Part shown: piece after piece, positions 56,401 to 64,000 of the stretch
How the letters are laid out: each line of letters begins with the position of its first letter
Position numbering within the stretch: position 1 is the stretch's first letter
Made by a program: the position numbers and the translations under genes
The notes under the pieces: generated by a model
The model's database searches: none
The model's input: only the letters and a program-made list of their open reading frames with translations
What the model was told of the DNA's origin: nothing
NCBI GenBank assembly: GCA_003054495.1
Contig: CP028514.1
Span: 794,501 to 858,500, forward strand
Length of the DNA stretch: 64,000 nucleotides
Source of the DNA: Carboxydocella thermautotrophica
GTDB lineage: Bacteria > Bacillota > GCA-003054495 > Carboxydocellales > Carboxydocellaceae
Direction: 5' to 3'

Positions 56401-58605
56401 ATGAACTGGCAAGAACAGTTACGCAACCTCTTGTTACGGGGATATGTCAGGAAGCTGTGGGAACAAAAAGAAGTGCGCCGGGCACTGCTGGCCGGATTTT
56501 TTTTCCTGGCCTATTTTGTCGTCCTCAGTGTTAATTTTCTGCCTGATAACATTAATTTGAAAGTAGGGCAGGTAGCACCAAAAAACATTTTTTCACCAAG
56601 CAGTGTGGTTTATGTGGATGAGAAAGCCACCGAAGCCAGGCGGCAGGCAGCGGCTGCCACTATCGTGCCGGTTTATGACCAGAATGTAACGGTAGCCAGT
56701 AAACTGGAGGAAGAAGTAACCGGGTTCTTTGACCAGATTCGCCAGGCCCGGCAACAGACCCAGCTGAATTTGACGGACAAGCGTCTGCTGGTGGAAAAAA
56801 CCCTGACCATCCAGGTTCAGGACCAGGAAATCGAAATGCTGTTAACGGCCGATGACCGGACTATTGACAGTCTGGAGCAACAGGCTCTGCAGCTATTGCG
56901 CCAGGCCATGACCCAGGGCGTGCCAGAAGACAAGCTGGAAACGGAAAAAGAGCGGCTTCGCCGCCAAATAGGCGACCTGGGACTGAAAAAACCATACCGG
57001 GACTTACTGGTGCGGCTGACGGCCAATATCCTGCGGCCCAATCTGATTATCAACCAGGAGGAAACCAAACGGCGCATCAATGAGGCCCGACAGGCTGTGC
57101 CGCCGGTAACCAAGTCGGTATTGCAAAATGAGCTGATCATTTCCAAGGGGGAAAGAGTAACCCAGGAAACCCTGGAGAAACTACAGGCAGTGGGATTGAT
57201 GCGGCCTAAGTCCACCTGGCCGGTTTTGCTGGGCATTGCCTTGATGCTGGCTCTCAATTTTGCCCTGACTCTGGCCTATTTGATTTATTTTCGCCCTGAT
57301 CTGTATCACAATGAGAAACAGCTTTCCCTGCTGGCACTGATAGGGTTGATCAGCCTCCTGATTATTCGGGGCTTTTTGGCCCTCAATTTCAGTGACCGAC
57401 CTGAAATCAATGTCCTGAGTGCCTATATGGTTCCAGTAGCTGCGGCTTCCATGCTGATAACAGTCCTTTTGGACAGCCAGCTGGCCCTGTTAATTACCCT
57501 TTTGCTGAACTGGTGGCTGGGAGTGCTGTCAGGATTTCAACTGCGCTTTGCCCTGGTGGGATTGGTCAGTGGCATTTTTGCCATCTATGGCCTGCGGCGG
57601 GTGACCCAGCGTTCCGATCTGGTGAAAACAGGACTGATGCATGTGGCACTATCAGCGGTGGCGATGATTATCTCCGTCTGTCTGGTAACGGATGTCAGTC
57701 CTACCCTGACCGGAGTGGCCATTGCCTATGGAGTGGTGAACGGGGTGCTCAGTGCCGTACTGGCAGGAGGCTTTTTGCCTTTGCTGGAATCGGCTTTTGA
57801 CCTGACTTCACCCATGCGATTGCTGGAAATTACCAATCCCAATGCCCCTTTGTTGAAGGAGCTCTTGATGGAAGCACCGGGCACCTATCATCATGCCATT
57901 ATCGTCGGTAATCTGGCTGAAGCAGCGGCCGATGCTATTGGGGCTGATTCTCTGGTCTGCCGGGCCGGTGCCTATTATCACGATGTGGGGAAAATTCAGC
58001 GACCGGGCTTTTTTATCGAAAACCAGATGAGTGGAACTAACCCCCATGAACGGATTGCACCGTCTCTATCCACCCTGATCATTACTTCCCACGTTAAGGA
58101 TGGGGTGGAACTAGGCCGGAAATATCGCCTGCCCCAGGCAGTACTGGATATAATCGCCCAGCACCACGGCACCTGTTTGGTCAGCTATTTCTACCACCGG
58201 GCCAAGGAGGCTGACCGCCTGGAAACGGTACAGGAAGAAGACTACCGCTATCCAGGGCCCAAACCCCAGACACGGGAGGCTGCCATAGTCATGCTGGCGG
58301 ATTCCGTTGAAGCAGCGGTCAGAGCCAAAATGCAGGCTGGCCAGCTGGCAGGCCTGGGCCCTCTGGAAGGGTTTGTGCGCAAGATTATCAAGGAAAAACT
58401 GACTGATGGCCAGCTGGATGAGAGTGATTTAACCCTGCGGGATCTGGAAAAAATCGCTCAGGCCTTTATGAAGGTATTAAAAGGGATAGTCCATGCCCGC
58501 ATTGAATATCCTGAAGAATTGAAAGGATTGGAAAGGGGCAGTGCCAATGCCGATTCAGATCGAGAATCTCCAGAGCCAGCGGGAAATAACAGCGGAAATG
58601 CTTGA
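56401..58605 (+). CDS. pgpH: 7TM-HD phosphodiesterase PgpH/YqfF
   Basis: 734 residues. Order: one N-terminal membrane helix, extracellular 7TMR-HDED region, seven membrane segments (about 275-460), cytoplasmic HD domain (HDVGKIQ, around 527). PgpH hydrolyses cyclic di-AMP and controls potassium and cell-wall balance. Overlaps ybeY by 59 bases. Confidence 0.95.
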   Translation: MNWQEQLRNLLLRGYVRKLWEQKEVRRALLAGFFFLAYFVVLSVNFLPDNINLKVGQVAPKNIFSPSSVVYVDEKATEARRQAAAATIVPVYDQNVTVASKLEEEVTGFFDQIRQARQQTQLNLTDKRLLVEKTLTIQVQDQEIEMLLTADDRTIDSLEQQALQLLRQAMTQGVPEDKLETEKERLRRQIGDLGLKKPYRDLLVRLTANILRPNLIINQEETKRRINEARQAVPPVTKSVLQNELIISKGERVTQETLEKLQAVGLMRPKSTWPVLLGIALMLALNFALTLAYLIYFRPDLYHNEKQLSLLALIGLISLLIIRGFLALNFSDRPEINVLSAYMVPVAAASMLITVLLDSQLALLITLLLNWWLGVLSGFQLRFALVGLVSGIFAIYGLRRVTQRSDLVKTGLMHVALSAVAMIISVCLVTDVSPTLTGVAIAYGVVNGVLSAVLAGGFLPLLESAFDLTSPMRLLEITNPNAPLLKELLMEAPGTYHHAIIVGNLAEAAADAIGADSLVCRAGAYYHDVGKIQRPGFFIENQMSGTNPHERIAPSLSTLIITSHVKDGVELGRKYRLPQAVLDIIAQHHGTCLVSYFYHRAKEADRLETVQEEDYRYPGPKPQTREAAIVMLADSVEAAVRAKMQAGQLAGLGPLEGFVRKIIKEKLTDGQLDESDLTLRDLEKIAQAFMKVLKGIVHARIEYPEELKGLERGSANADSDRESPEPAGNNSGNA

Positions 58606-59017
58606 TACAATCCGCCAGGTGGCGGAATACACCTTGCAAATCCATGAAGGTACAGAAGGAGCAGAGGTCAGCCTGGTGCTGGTGGACGATGAGGAAATCC
58701 GCCGCCTCAACCGGGACTACCGCGGCAAGGATATGCCTACGGATGTGCTGTCTTTTGCCCAGCGCGAACGGCTGGAAGAAGAGCCGGAGTTTACCTCCCC
58801 TCTGGAAACAGAAGTGCTGGGCGATGTGATTATCTCGGTGGAAAGGGCCGAAGAACAGGCCCGGGATTATGGTCACAGCCTGAAGCGGGAACTGGCTTTT
58901 TTGACTGTGCATGGAGTCTTGCATCTCCTGGGCTATGACCACCAGACTGAAGCCGAGGAAGCGGAGATGCTGGAAACACAGAGGGAAGTACTGAATGCCC
59001 TGGGTATCCACCGTTAG
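58547..59017 (+). CDS. ybeY: Endoribonuclease YbeY
   Basis: 156 residues. Metal site HGVLHLLGYDH (three His, about 121-131) and LNRDYRGKDMPTDVLSF. Processes 16S rRNA 3' end and does quality control of ribosomes. ATG 58547 rather than GTG 58541 because of spacing to GAAAGGGG. Confidence 0.95.
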   Translation: MPIQIENLQSQREITAEMLDTIRQVAEYTLQIHEGTEGAEVSLVLVDDEEIRRLNRDYRGKDMPTDVLSFAQRERLEEEPEFTSPLETEVLGDVIISVERAEEQARDYGHSLKRELAFLTVHGVLHLLGYDHQTEAEEAEMLETQREVLNALGIHR

Positions 59018-59028
59018 GAGCATTGGGT

Positions 59029-59400
59029 ATGAGAAACCGCAATCTTTTACAGAGTTTTGCCTGTGCCTGGCAGGGGCTGTTATATGCCCTTAAAACCCAG
59101 CGCAATATGCGCATTCATCTGCTGGCTTTCATTCTGGTGATTGCCTTTAGCTTTATCCTGCACCTGAGCCGGGGAGAATTTTTATGGATCTGGCTGGCAG
59201 CTACCATGGTAATTTGCCTGGAACTGGTCAATACCGCTTTAGAAGCGGTGGTAGACCTGGCAGCCGGGCAGGAATGGCACCGTCTGGCAGCTATTGCCAA
59301 AGACGTGGCCGCCGGGGCGGTGTTGCTGGCAGCTATTCACGCTATGTTTGTCGGCTTACTGGTATTTGGCCCCCGCCTACTGGCTTTATTCAGCAGATAG
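59029..59400 (+). CDS. dgkA: Diacylglycerol/undecaprenol kinase DgkA
   Basis: 123 residues, three membrane segments. Family signature VICLELVNTALEAVVDL (Glu and Asn in the active site). Recycles lipid carriers for cell-wall synthesis. Start ATG 59029 follows TAGGAG; TTG 59023 is an alternative. Followed 6 bases later by TnpB element copy 2. Confidence 0.94.
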   Translation: MRNRNLLQSFACAWQGLLYALKTQRNMRIHLLAFILVIAFSFILHLSRGEFLWIWLAATMVICLELVNTALEAVVDLAAGQEWHRLAAIAKDVAAGAVLLAAIHAMFVGLLVFGPRLLALFSR

Positions 59401-59435
59401 AGGAGGTGCAGCAGCTTCAGAAAACTAGACTATAA

Positions 59436-59464
59436 TTGATTGTATTTAACTGTTTTGCTACAAT
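59436..59464 (+). promoter_or_regulatory. Promoter inside the left end of TnpB element copy 2
   Basis: TTGATT (59436-59441), 17-base spacer, TACAAT (59459-59464), better than copy 1; the remnant ATG follows after 6 bases. Confidence 0.62.
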
Positions 59465-59470
59465 AAAAAA

Positions 59471-59527
59471 ATGGAACTATTATCCATTGGTGAAGCAGCA
59501 AAGTCTGGCAGGGTTTCGGGGAGTTGA
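59471..59527 (+). pseudogene. Remnant of IS607-type tnpA (copy 2)
   Basis: Same 18 residues as in copy 1 (MELLSIGEAAKSGRVSGS), three silent third-base differences, TGA, in frame with tnpB. Confidence 0.65.
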
Positions 59528-59533
59528 TCAGGA

Positions 59534-61222
59534 ATGCCAGAGAAACACGAGAAGAACAAATTTAGCATAACTGTGTGCGGGGAGTTTTTTCCGGAGATTT
59601 ACCCGGCTCACCGGTCTTCGAAGTGGAGCCGGGGCGAAGAAGACCCGTTGACTACGGAGATGCGTCTCTTCTGTGCCTGTATGCGGTGGGCCTTTAACCG
59701 GCTCCTGGAAGGTGCTTCCCGCCATGAAATCAAGAAGGCAGGACAAGAACTTTTCGGGCTGAACTCCCGCTATGCGGATGATGCCAGACTTAAAGCACAG
59801 GCCCTGCTGGACTCCCAAACAGAACTGCTGGAGTTAGAAAATGAAGAAACAGAAAAGAAACTGGGCCGGGCCAGAAAGAAGCTCAGCCTGGCTATGAGGA
59901 AACTGGCGAAGGCAGAGGAAAAGGGGGCTGCTTCAGAAGTTATTGAAAAGCTCCGCCTGGCAGTCAAGGGGCGGAACAAGCGGGTGGTTTCACTGGCAAA
60001 AAGGCTGGCTGAACTGAAGGATTACCGGGAGAAGGGTACAATACCAGAGGTAGTCTTTGGGGGCAGAAGGCTGTGGGAAAAGGTCTGCCAGGGCCGGGCC
60101 GCCCGTGAAAAATGGCGGCACGCCCGCAGGAATCGCCTCTACTCCCGGGGAGACGAGAGCAAGGGAGGCAACCCCAACATTAAGATATTTTATGACGGAC
60201 AGGACTTCCGCCTGGCTGTTTCCCTCTCCCACCTTTCTGAACAGACAGGCATAGATAAACTTGGTCGCCCCAGGATGAGCCAGGCCCCCAGGGTTGAGGG
60301 CAAGTTGTGGCTGCCGGAAAAACACCGGAAACTGGTGCAGATATGGCTGGCCATGAAGTTACCCTATGCGGTAGAACTGATCCGCACCCTGGAAGGACGC
60401 TATTTGGTACATTTGACATTTGAAGTGGTCAGGGTGCAGGAACCGGACTTTGCTAAAGGTTGTCTGGCTATAGACACAAACCCTGATGGGGTAGCCCTGT
60501 GTAACGTTAGCGCTTCCGGCCAGCCGGAGCCGTGGCCGGAGGGTTTAAATATTCCTTATCCCGGCAATCTGGGCAAATACGAAGGAGAGTTTCAGGTTAT
60601 CCCTTACCCGAACGGCTTTCTTTATATCAGAATACCAGACTTAGCCTATGCTTCCAGCTTCCGGCGTAGCTACCTGATAGGCGTTTTAGCCAGAGTAGTG
60701 GTAGATATAGCTTTCTTTTCAGGCAAACCCATTGTTTTAGAAAATCTGAACTTTAGCAAAGACAGGCTGGACACTAATAAAAGGTTTAACCGCATGGCTT
60801 CCAATTTTCCATTTGCGAAAATGGTAGGAGCAATGTATCGGAGAGCGGTAAAAGAAGGGGTGCCTTTCAAGTTAGTATCACCCCGGCACACGTCCACCAT
60901 AGGTTACTGGAAGTATATGAAACGTTACGCCGTTTCAGTGCATTGTGCGGCGGCACTGGTTATAGGTCGTCGGGCAATGGGGTTCAGGGAACGGGTGACT
61001 GAAGAACTCAGGCAACTGGTATCGCAAATCAAGCAAAACCTGACCCGGAAGGTTAATCCTGATAGACCTGGGGAAGGAAAAGGGATGACCCGTGGGGTCA
61101 GGGCCTGCTTGAGGCGGCTGGGGGAGAGGCTTTCTGTGCATAACGGGCTTGCCCAGAGTGAGCAGGAGGCGTATAATTCCGTCTGGCCTGACCTGAAGTT
61201 ATTGGCCCTGTCCGTACGGTGA
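59534..61222 (+). CDS. TnpB-like RuvC protein, copy 2
   Basis: 562 residues, 96.8% identical to copy 1 (18 changes). Same RuvC-I Asp314 and RuvC-II Glu403, same altered third block (SVHCAAALVIGRRAMGF), no zinc finger. Changes cluster near the RuvC half, including G408S and P468S. The frame is intact in both, which argues for recent activity or selection. Confidence 0.85.
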   Translation: MPEKHEKNKFSITVCGEFFPEIYPAHRSSKWSRGEEDPLTTEMRLFCACMRWAFNRLLEGASRHEIKKAGQELFGLNSRYADDARLKAQALLDSQTELLELENEETEKKLGRARKKLSLAMRKLAKAEEKGAASEVIEKLRLAVKGRNKRVVSLAKRLAELKDYREKGTIPEVVFGGRRLWEKVCQGRAAREKWRHARRNRLYSRGDESKGGNPNIKIFYDGQDFRLAVSLSHLSEQTGIDKLGRPRMSQAPRVEGKLWLPEKHRKLVQIWLAMKLPYAVELIRTLEGRYLVHLTFEVVRVQEPDFAKGCLAIDTNPDGVALCNVSASGQPEPWPEGLNIPYPGNLGKYEGEFQVIPYPNGFLYIRIPDLAYASSFRRSYLIGVLARVVVDIAFFSGKPIVLENLNFSKDRLDTNKRFNRMASNFPFAKMVGAMYRRAVKEGVPFKLVSPRHTSTIGYWKYMKRYAVSVHCAAALVIGRRAMGFRERVTEELRQLVSQIKQNLTRKVNPDRPGEGKGMTRGVRACLRRLGERLSVHNGLAQSEQEAYNSVWPDLKLLALSVR

Positions 61223-61466
61223 CCCCGTTTAGCCGGTATCGGAGAAACCGGTAGGCGTCCTAACAGGACGCGGGAGGCGGAGTTATACTCCCACCGGGAG
61301 GTCAGCATAAACCGGTGCAGTACTCCCGTCCGGGTGGAACTCCCGGGCCGAGGTCCCCTGTCGCCCTGCCCCGCGGGGGCAAATCAAGTATTCGGAAAGG
61401 AGGCGAAATCCTGGTCTGGGGGCCAACTTGGCTGGAGATAAAAACAGTCAAGTTTTTTGAACCAGG
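61223..61466 (+). ncRNA. Probable omega (guide) RNA of TnpB element copy 2
   Basis: 244 bp right end with the same hairpins as copy 1 and two differences only. The predicted guide starts at 61467 (ATTGACATGAAAC...), over the cdd start. Confidence 0.55.
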
Positions 61467-61472
61467 ATTGAC

Positions 61473-61895
61473 ATGAAACTAACGGAACAGCAAATCCAGC
61501 AGCTGATCAGTGAAGCCATTGCAGCCCAGCAAAAGGCCTATGCACCCTATTCCCACTTTCGGGTAGGGGCAGCGCTGCTGGGTAAATCTGGCCGCATATA
61601 TCAGGGCTGCAATGTGGAAAATGCCTCTTATGGTTTGACCAATTGTGCTGAGCGGACTGCTATTTTCAGGGCTGTTGCGGAAGGAGAAAGGGATTTTGTG
61701 GCGCTGGCTTTGGTGGGAGATATAGCTGAACCCTGCTCCCCCTGTGGCGCTTGCCGCCAGGTGATGGTGGAATTTAACCCTGACCTGCAGGTGATAATGG
61801 CAGCACCGGACGGAAGTTACCGCCTAACCACGGCTGCCCAGTTATTGCCGGGATTTTTCAGCCCCCGGGCATTGCCCGCAGGAAAGGAGGAGTAA
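61473..61895 (+). CDS. cdd: Cytidine deaminase
   Basis: 140 residues, zinc-dependent, tetrameric. Motifs NCAERTAI (Cys and Glu) and PCSPCGACRQV (zinc Cys pair). Pyrimidine salvage, dgkA-cdd-era order as in Bacillus. Its own ribosome-binding site was cut off by the TnpB element; the element right end provides only AGG. Confidence 0.96.
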   Translation: MKLTEQQIQQLISEAIAAQQKAYAPYSHFRVGAALLGKSGRIYQGCNVENASYGLTNCAERTAIFRAVAEGERDFVALALVGDIAEPCSPCGACRQVMVEFNPDLQVIMAAPDGSYRLTTAAQLLPGFFSPRALPAGKEE

Positions 61896-61896
61896 G

Positions 61897-62793
61897 ATGG
61901 CTTTTCGTTCCGGTTTTGTAGCCATTGTCGGACGACCCAATGTAGGTAAATCCACTTTGATGAACAGTGTGGTTGGGGAAAAAGTGGCCATCATGTCCGA
62001 TAAGCCTCAGACTACCCGCAATAAAATTCGCTGTATTTATACTACAGATAGCGCTCAGGTCATTTTTGTTGACACTCCCGGAATCCACAAGCCCAAACAC
62101 CGGCTGGGGGAAGTATTGAACCAAGCTGCCCTCTCAACCTTAAAGGAAGTGGATGCCATTCTCTTTGTAGTGGAAGCTACTGCCCAGCCCGGACCAGGGG
62201 ATGAATTCATTATCGAGCACCTGGTGAAAGTTAATACTCCGGTGTTGCTGGTAGTTAACAAAATCGATCAGTTGCCTGATAAGCAGGCGGTTTTGCCGAT
62301 AATCGAAGCCTACCGTGATTTGCTGCCTTTTGCTGAAATCGTCCCTGTATCAGCTCTTTACCGGGACAATCTGGACCGGCTGGTAGAAGTCCTGTTCAAC
62401 TATTTACCGGAAGGGCCGATGTATTATCCTCCGGATATGGTAACTGATCACCCGGAACGTTTTATTGTGGCAGAAATAATTCGGGAAAAAATCCTGCATC
62501 TGACCCGGGATGAAGTACCCCATTCCGTAGCTGTTGAAGTGGAGGAAATGAAGGAACGGTCCAGCAATCTGGTGTATGTGCGGGCCAATATCTATGTGGA
62601 ACGGGAATCCCAGAAAGGCATTATTGTCGGCCATCAGGGCCGGATGTTAAAACAGGTAGGACAGCTGGCCCGTCAGGATCTGGAAAATTTGCTGGGTTCC
62701 AAACTTTATCTGGATTTATGGGTTAAAGTGAAAAAGGACTGGCGCAACCGGGAACAAATTTTACGGCAATTTGGCTACCGGGAGGAGGATTAG
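61897..62793 (+). CDS. era: GTPase Era
   Basis: 298 residues. G domain GRPNVGKSTLMNSVVG (G1), DTPGIHKPKH (G3), NKID (G4), then a KH domain (ERESQKGIIVGHQGRMLKQVG) that binds the 3' end of 16S rRNA. Starts 1 base after cdd stop. Confidence 0.97.
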   Translation: MAFRSGFVAIVGRPNVGKSTLMNSVVGEKVAIMSDKPQTTRNKIRCIYTTDSAQVIFVDTPGIHKPKHRLGEVLNQAALSTLKEVDAILFVVEATAQPGPGDEFIIEHLVKVNTPVLLVVNKIDQLPDKQAVLPIIEAYRDLLPFAEIVPVSALYRDNLDRLVEVLFNYLPEGPMYYPPDMVTDHPERFIVAEIIREKILHLTRDEVPHSVAVEVEEMKERSSNLVYVRANIYVERESQKGIIVGHQGRMLKQVGQLARQDLENLLGSKLYLDLWVKVKKDWRNREQILRQFGYREED

Positions 62794-62817
62794 ACAAGTT
62801 TTTGTCTAATTCTTTTA
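62789..62817 (+). terminator. Terminator after era
   Basis: ATTAGACAA / TTGTCTAAT, loop GTTT, TCTTTT. The stem overlaps the era stop codon. Confidence 0.82.
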
Positions 62818-62866
62818 TGGGTGTAAAAGTCAGACATCTGTCATCTTACAAAGGAGGAGTATCGAA

Positions 62867-63559
62867 ATGAACACCAGAGAAATCGCTGCTATGATTGACC
62901 ACACTTTATTGAAACCGGAAACCACACCGGAACAGATTATTAAGCTCTGTCAGGAGGCCCGGGAGCATGAGTTTGCCTCGGTTTGCGTCAATCCCGCCTA
63001 TGTGGCTCTGGCAGCCAGAGAGCTGGCTGATAGTCCGGTCAAAGTCTGTACTGTGATTGGTTTTCCGTTAGGAGCCAACCGTCCTCAAATCAAGGCCCAG
63101 GAAACAGAACTGGCTATCCGGGAAGGGGCCAGGGAAGTGGATATGGTTATCAATATCGGGGCGGCTAAGGCCGGGGACTGGCAGCTGGTAGAGGAGGATA
63201 TCCGGGCTGTGGTGGCTGCTGCCCGGAATCTGGAAAAGGAAGCGGGGCAGATTATCGTCAAGGTAATCATTGAAACCTGCCTGCTCACTGATGAGGAAAA
63301 AGTAAAAGCCTGCCAGGCGGCGGTAAACGCCGGGGCAGACTTTGTCAAAACTTCCACTGGATTTGCCGGTGGCGGGGCTACTGTGGCTGATGTGGAATTG
63401 ATGCGCAAGACGGTAGGACCGACCATCGGAGTTAAGGCATCCGGCGGGGTGCGCAACTTAGAACAGGCCCGGGCCATGATCGCTGCTGGAGCCAATCGCA
63501 TCGGTACCAGTAACGGAGTAGCCATTATGGCCGGATTGACTGTAAACGGTGGCTACTAA
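62867..63559 (+). CDS. deoC: Deoxyribose-phosphate aldolase
   Basis: 230 residues, TIM barrel; splits deoxyribose-5-phosphate into acetaldehyde and glyceraldehyde-3-phosphate. Schiff-base Lys in FVKTSTGFA (about 161); [16 protein letters not shown] and [14 protein letters not shown] are typical. AAAGGAGG precedes ATG. Works with cdd in nucleoside breakdown. Confidence 0.96.
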   Translation: MNTREIAAMIDHTLLKPETTPEQIIKLCQEAREHEFASVCVNPAYVALAARELADSPVKVCTVIGFPLGANRPQIKAQETELAIREGAREVDMVINIGAAKAGDWQLVEEDIRAVVAAARNLEKEAGQIIVKVIIETCLLTDEEKVKACQAAVNAGADFVKTSTGFAGGGATVADVELMRKTVGPTIGVKASGGVRNLEQARAMIAAGANRIGTSNGVAIMAGLTVNGGY

Positions 63560-63990
63560 TCACTGGGACGGGGCGGATAGCCGACACAGGTTCCGGCCAG
63601 TTCCCTGGCCACTGTCTCCAGGGCTTCTTCCTCGCTGCTGGCACCGCTGACCAGGTGAGTATTGATGACCAGCGGCAGAAAAGCTGCCAGCAGATTTTTC
63701 ATGTTAATACAGCCTTCACTACCACTGAACAGCTGGTTAAGGGTGCGGTTCAGGCCGCGAGCTACCCGCACTCCCACCAGCTGTTTTAGTTTGGTTTCAA
63801 TCAGGGGGCAGTAGGGGCTGGGGGTACGGTGGAAGCTGGCCTCTACCCTGGTGATTTCATAGTCCGGTAAGCCAATGAATAACAGTAATCTGATGTCATG
63901 GTAGCGGTCACAGATGCTCAGTTCAGCCTGGATAACCTCAGAACTGATTTTTTTGAAATCTGCCTGCATGGTACGGGAAAATTCCGCCAT
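63556..63990 (-). CDS. DUF2889-family protein
   Basis: 144 residues. Pattern of DUF2889: early [59 protein letters not shown] and a cysteine-containing [11 protein letters not shown] helix. Function unknown. GGAGAGAG precedes ATG at 63990; tail overlaps deoC stop by 3 bases. The left neighbour lies outside the window. Confidence 0.75.
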   Translation of the reverse strand: MAEFSRTMQADFKKISSEVIQAELSICDRYHDIRLLLFIGLPDYEITRVEASFHRTPSPYCPLIETKLKQLVGVRVARGLNRTLNQLFSGSEGCINMKNLLAAFLPLVINTHLVSGASSEEEALETVARELAGTCVGYPPRPSD

Positions 63991-64000
63991 TTCTCTCTCC

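Larger units (their letters stand above)
59407..61466 (+). mobile_element. TnpB element copy 2 (IS607-derived, tnpA lost), 2060 bp
   Basis: Same length and layout as copy 1. Subterminal inverted repeats at 59414-59431 and 61446-61463. It lies between dgkA and cdd. The left flank AGAGGAGG and the right flank ATTGACATG would join into a good ribosome-binding site for cdd. The right end stops 6 bases before the cdd ATG. Confidence 0.9.

Overview
The window is one stretch of a low-to-mid GC, endospore-forming Gram-positive chromosome, most like the anaerobic and often thermophilic Clostridia of the Peptococcaceae / Carboxydothermus / Carboxydocella type. The evidence is a B. subtilis-like gene order (rplU-prp-rpmA-spo0B-obg; yhbY-proBA-nadD-yqeK-rsfS; comEA-comEC-holA-rpsT; spoIIP-lepA-hemW-hrcA-grpE-dnaK-dnaJ-prmA-rsmE-mtaB; rpsU-yqeY-nfeD-floA-yqfC-yqfD-phoH-pgpH-ybeY-dgkA-cdd-era), spore genes (spo0B, spoIIP, a gerA/B/C operon, yqfC/yqfD), a T-box leader, a CIRCE operator, and an archaeal-like group III chaperonin inside the hrcA-dnaK operon. 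The species is an inference; no rRNA is present.

Layout. 1-4.2 kb: the 3' part of a ribonuclease G gene, then the L21/Prp/L27 operon, a Spo0B-type phosphotransferase and Obg. 4.2-8.3 kb: a small membrane protein on the minus strand, YhbY, proline synthesis (proB, proA), a cysteine-rich mini-protein and nadD. 8.3-10.6 kb: an inserted block (RRM protein; c-di-GMP-I riboswitch plus an HD-GYP/HATPase fusion on the minus strand; YbaK) that separates nadD from yqeK. 10.7-14.5 kb: yqeK, rsfS, T-box, leuS. 14.5-23.3 kb: a broken MFS gene, YdjC, nitroreductase, comEA/comEC, holA, rpsT, a holin-like membrane protein, spoIIP and an EamA transporter. 23.3-28.6 kb: murJ and the germinant-receptor operon. 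28.7-43.7 kb: lepA, ferredoxin, hemW, the chaperone operon, prmA, rsmE, mtaB and a HIT protein, with a TnpB element inserted between dnaJ and prmA. 43.8-54 kb: rpsU-yqeY, an accessory zone (group II intron fragment, IS3-type transposase remnant, secreted amidase pair, OFA transporter, HepT/MntA toxin-antitoxin), nfeD, a TetR-linked glycolate/lactate-oxidase-type gene, and floA. 54-64 kb: sporulation genes yqfC/yqfD, phoH, pgpH, ybeY, dgkA, a second copy of the TnpB element, cdd, era, deoC and a DUF2889 protein.

The most interesting part is a pair of 2,060-bp TnpB elements at 38.2-40.3 kb and 59.4-61.5 kb. Each has a promoter that reads into an 18-codon remnant of an IS607-type tnpA, one in-frame TGA, an intact 562-residue TnpB-like protein with an unusual RuvC-III site and no visible zinc finger, and a 244-bp structured right end that looks like an omega (guide) RNA and differs at only 2 positions between copies. 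Both sit just downstream of a Shine-Dalgarno-like sequence and 6-8 bp upstream of the start codon of an operon gene, in the same direction as the operon, so the predicted guide would begin over the start of prmA or cdd.
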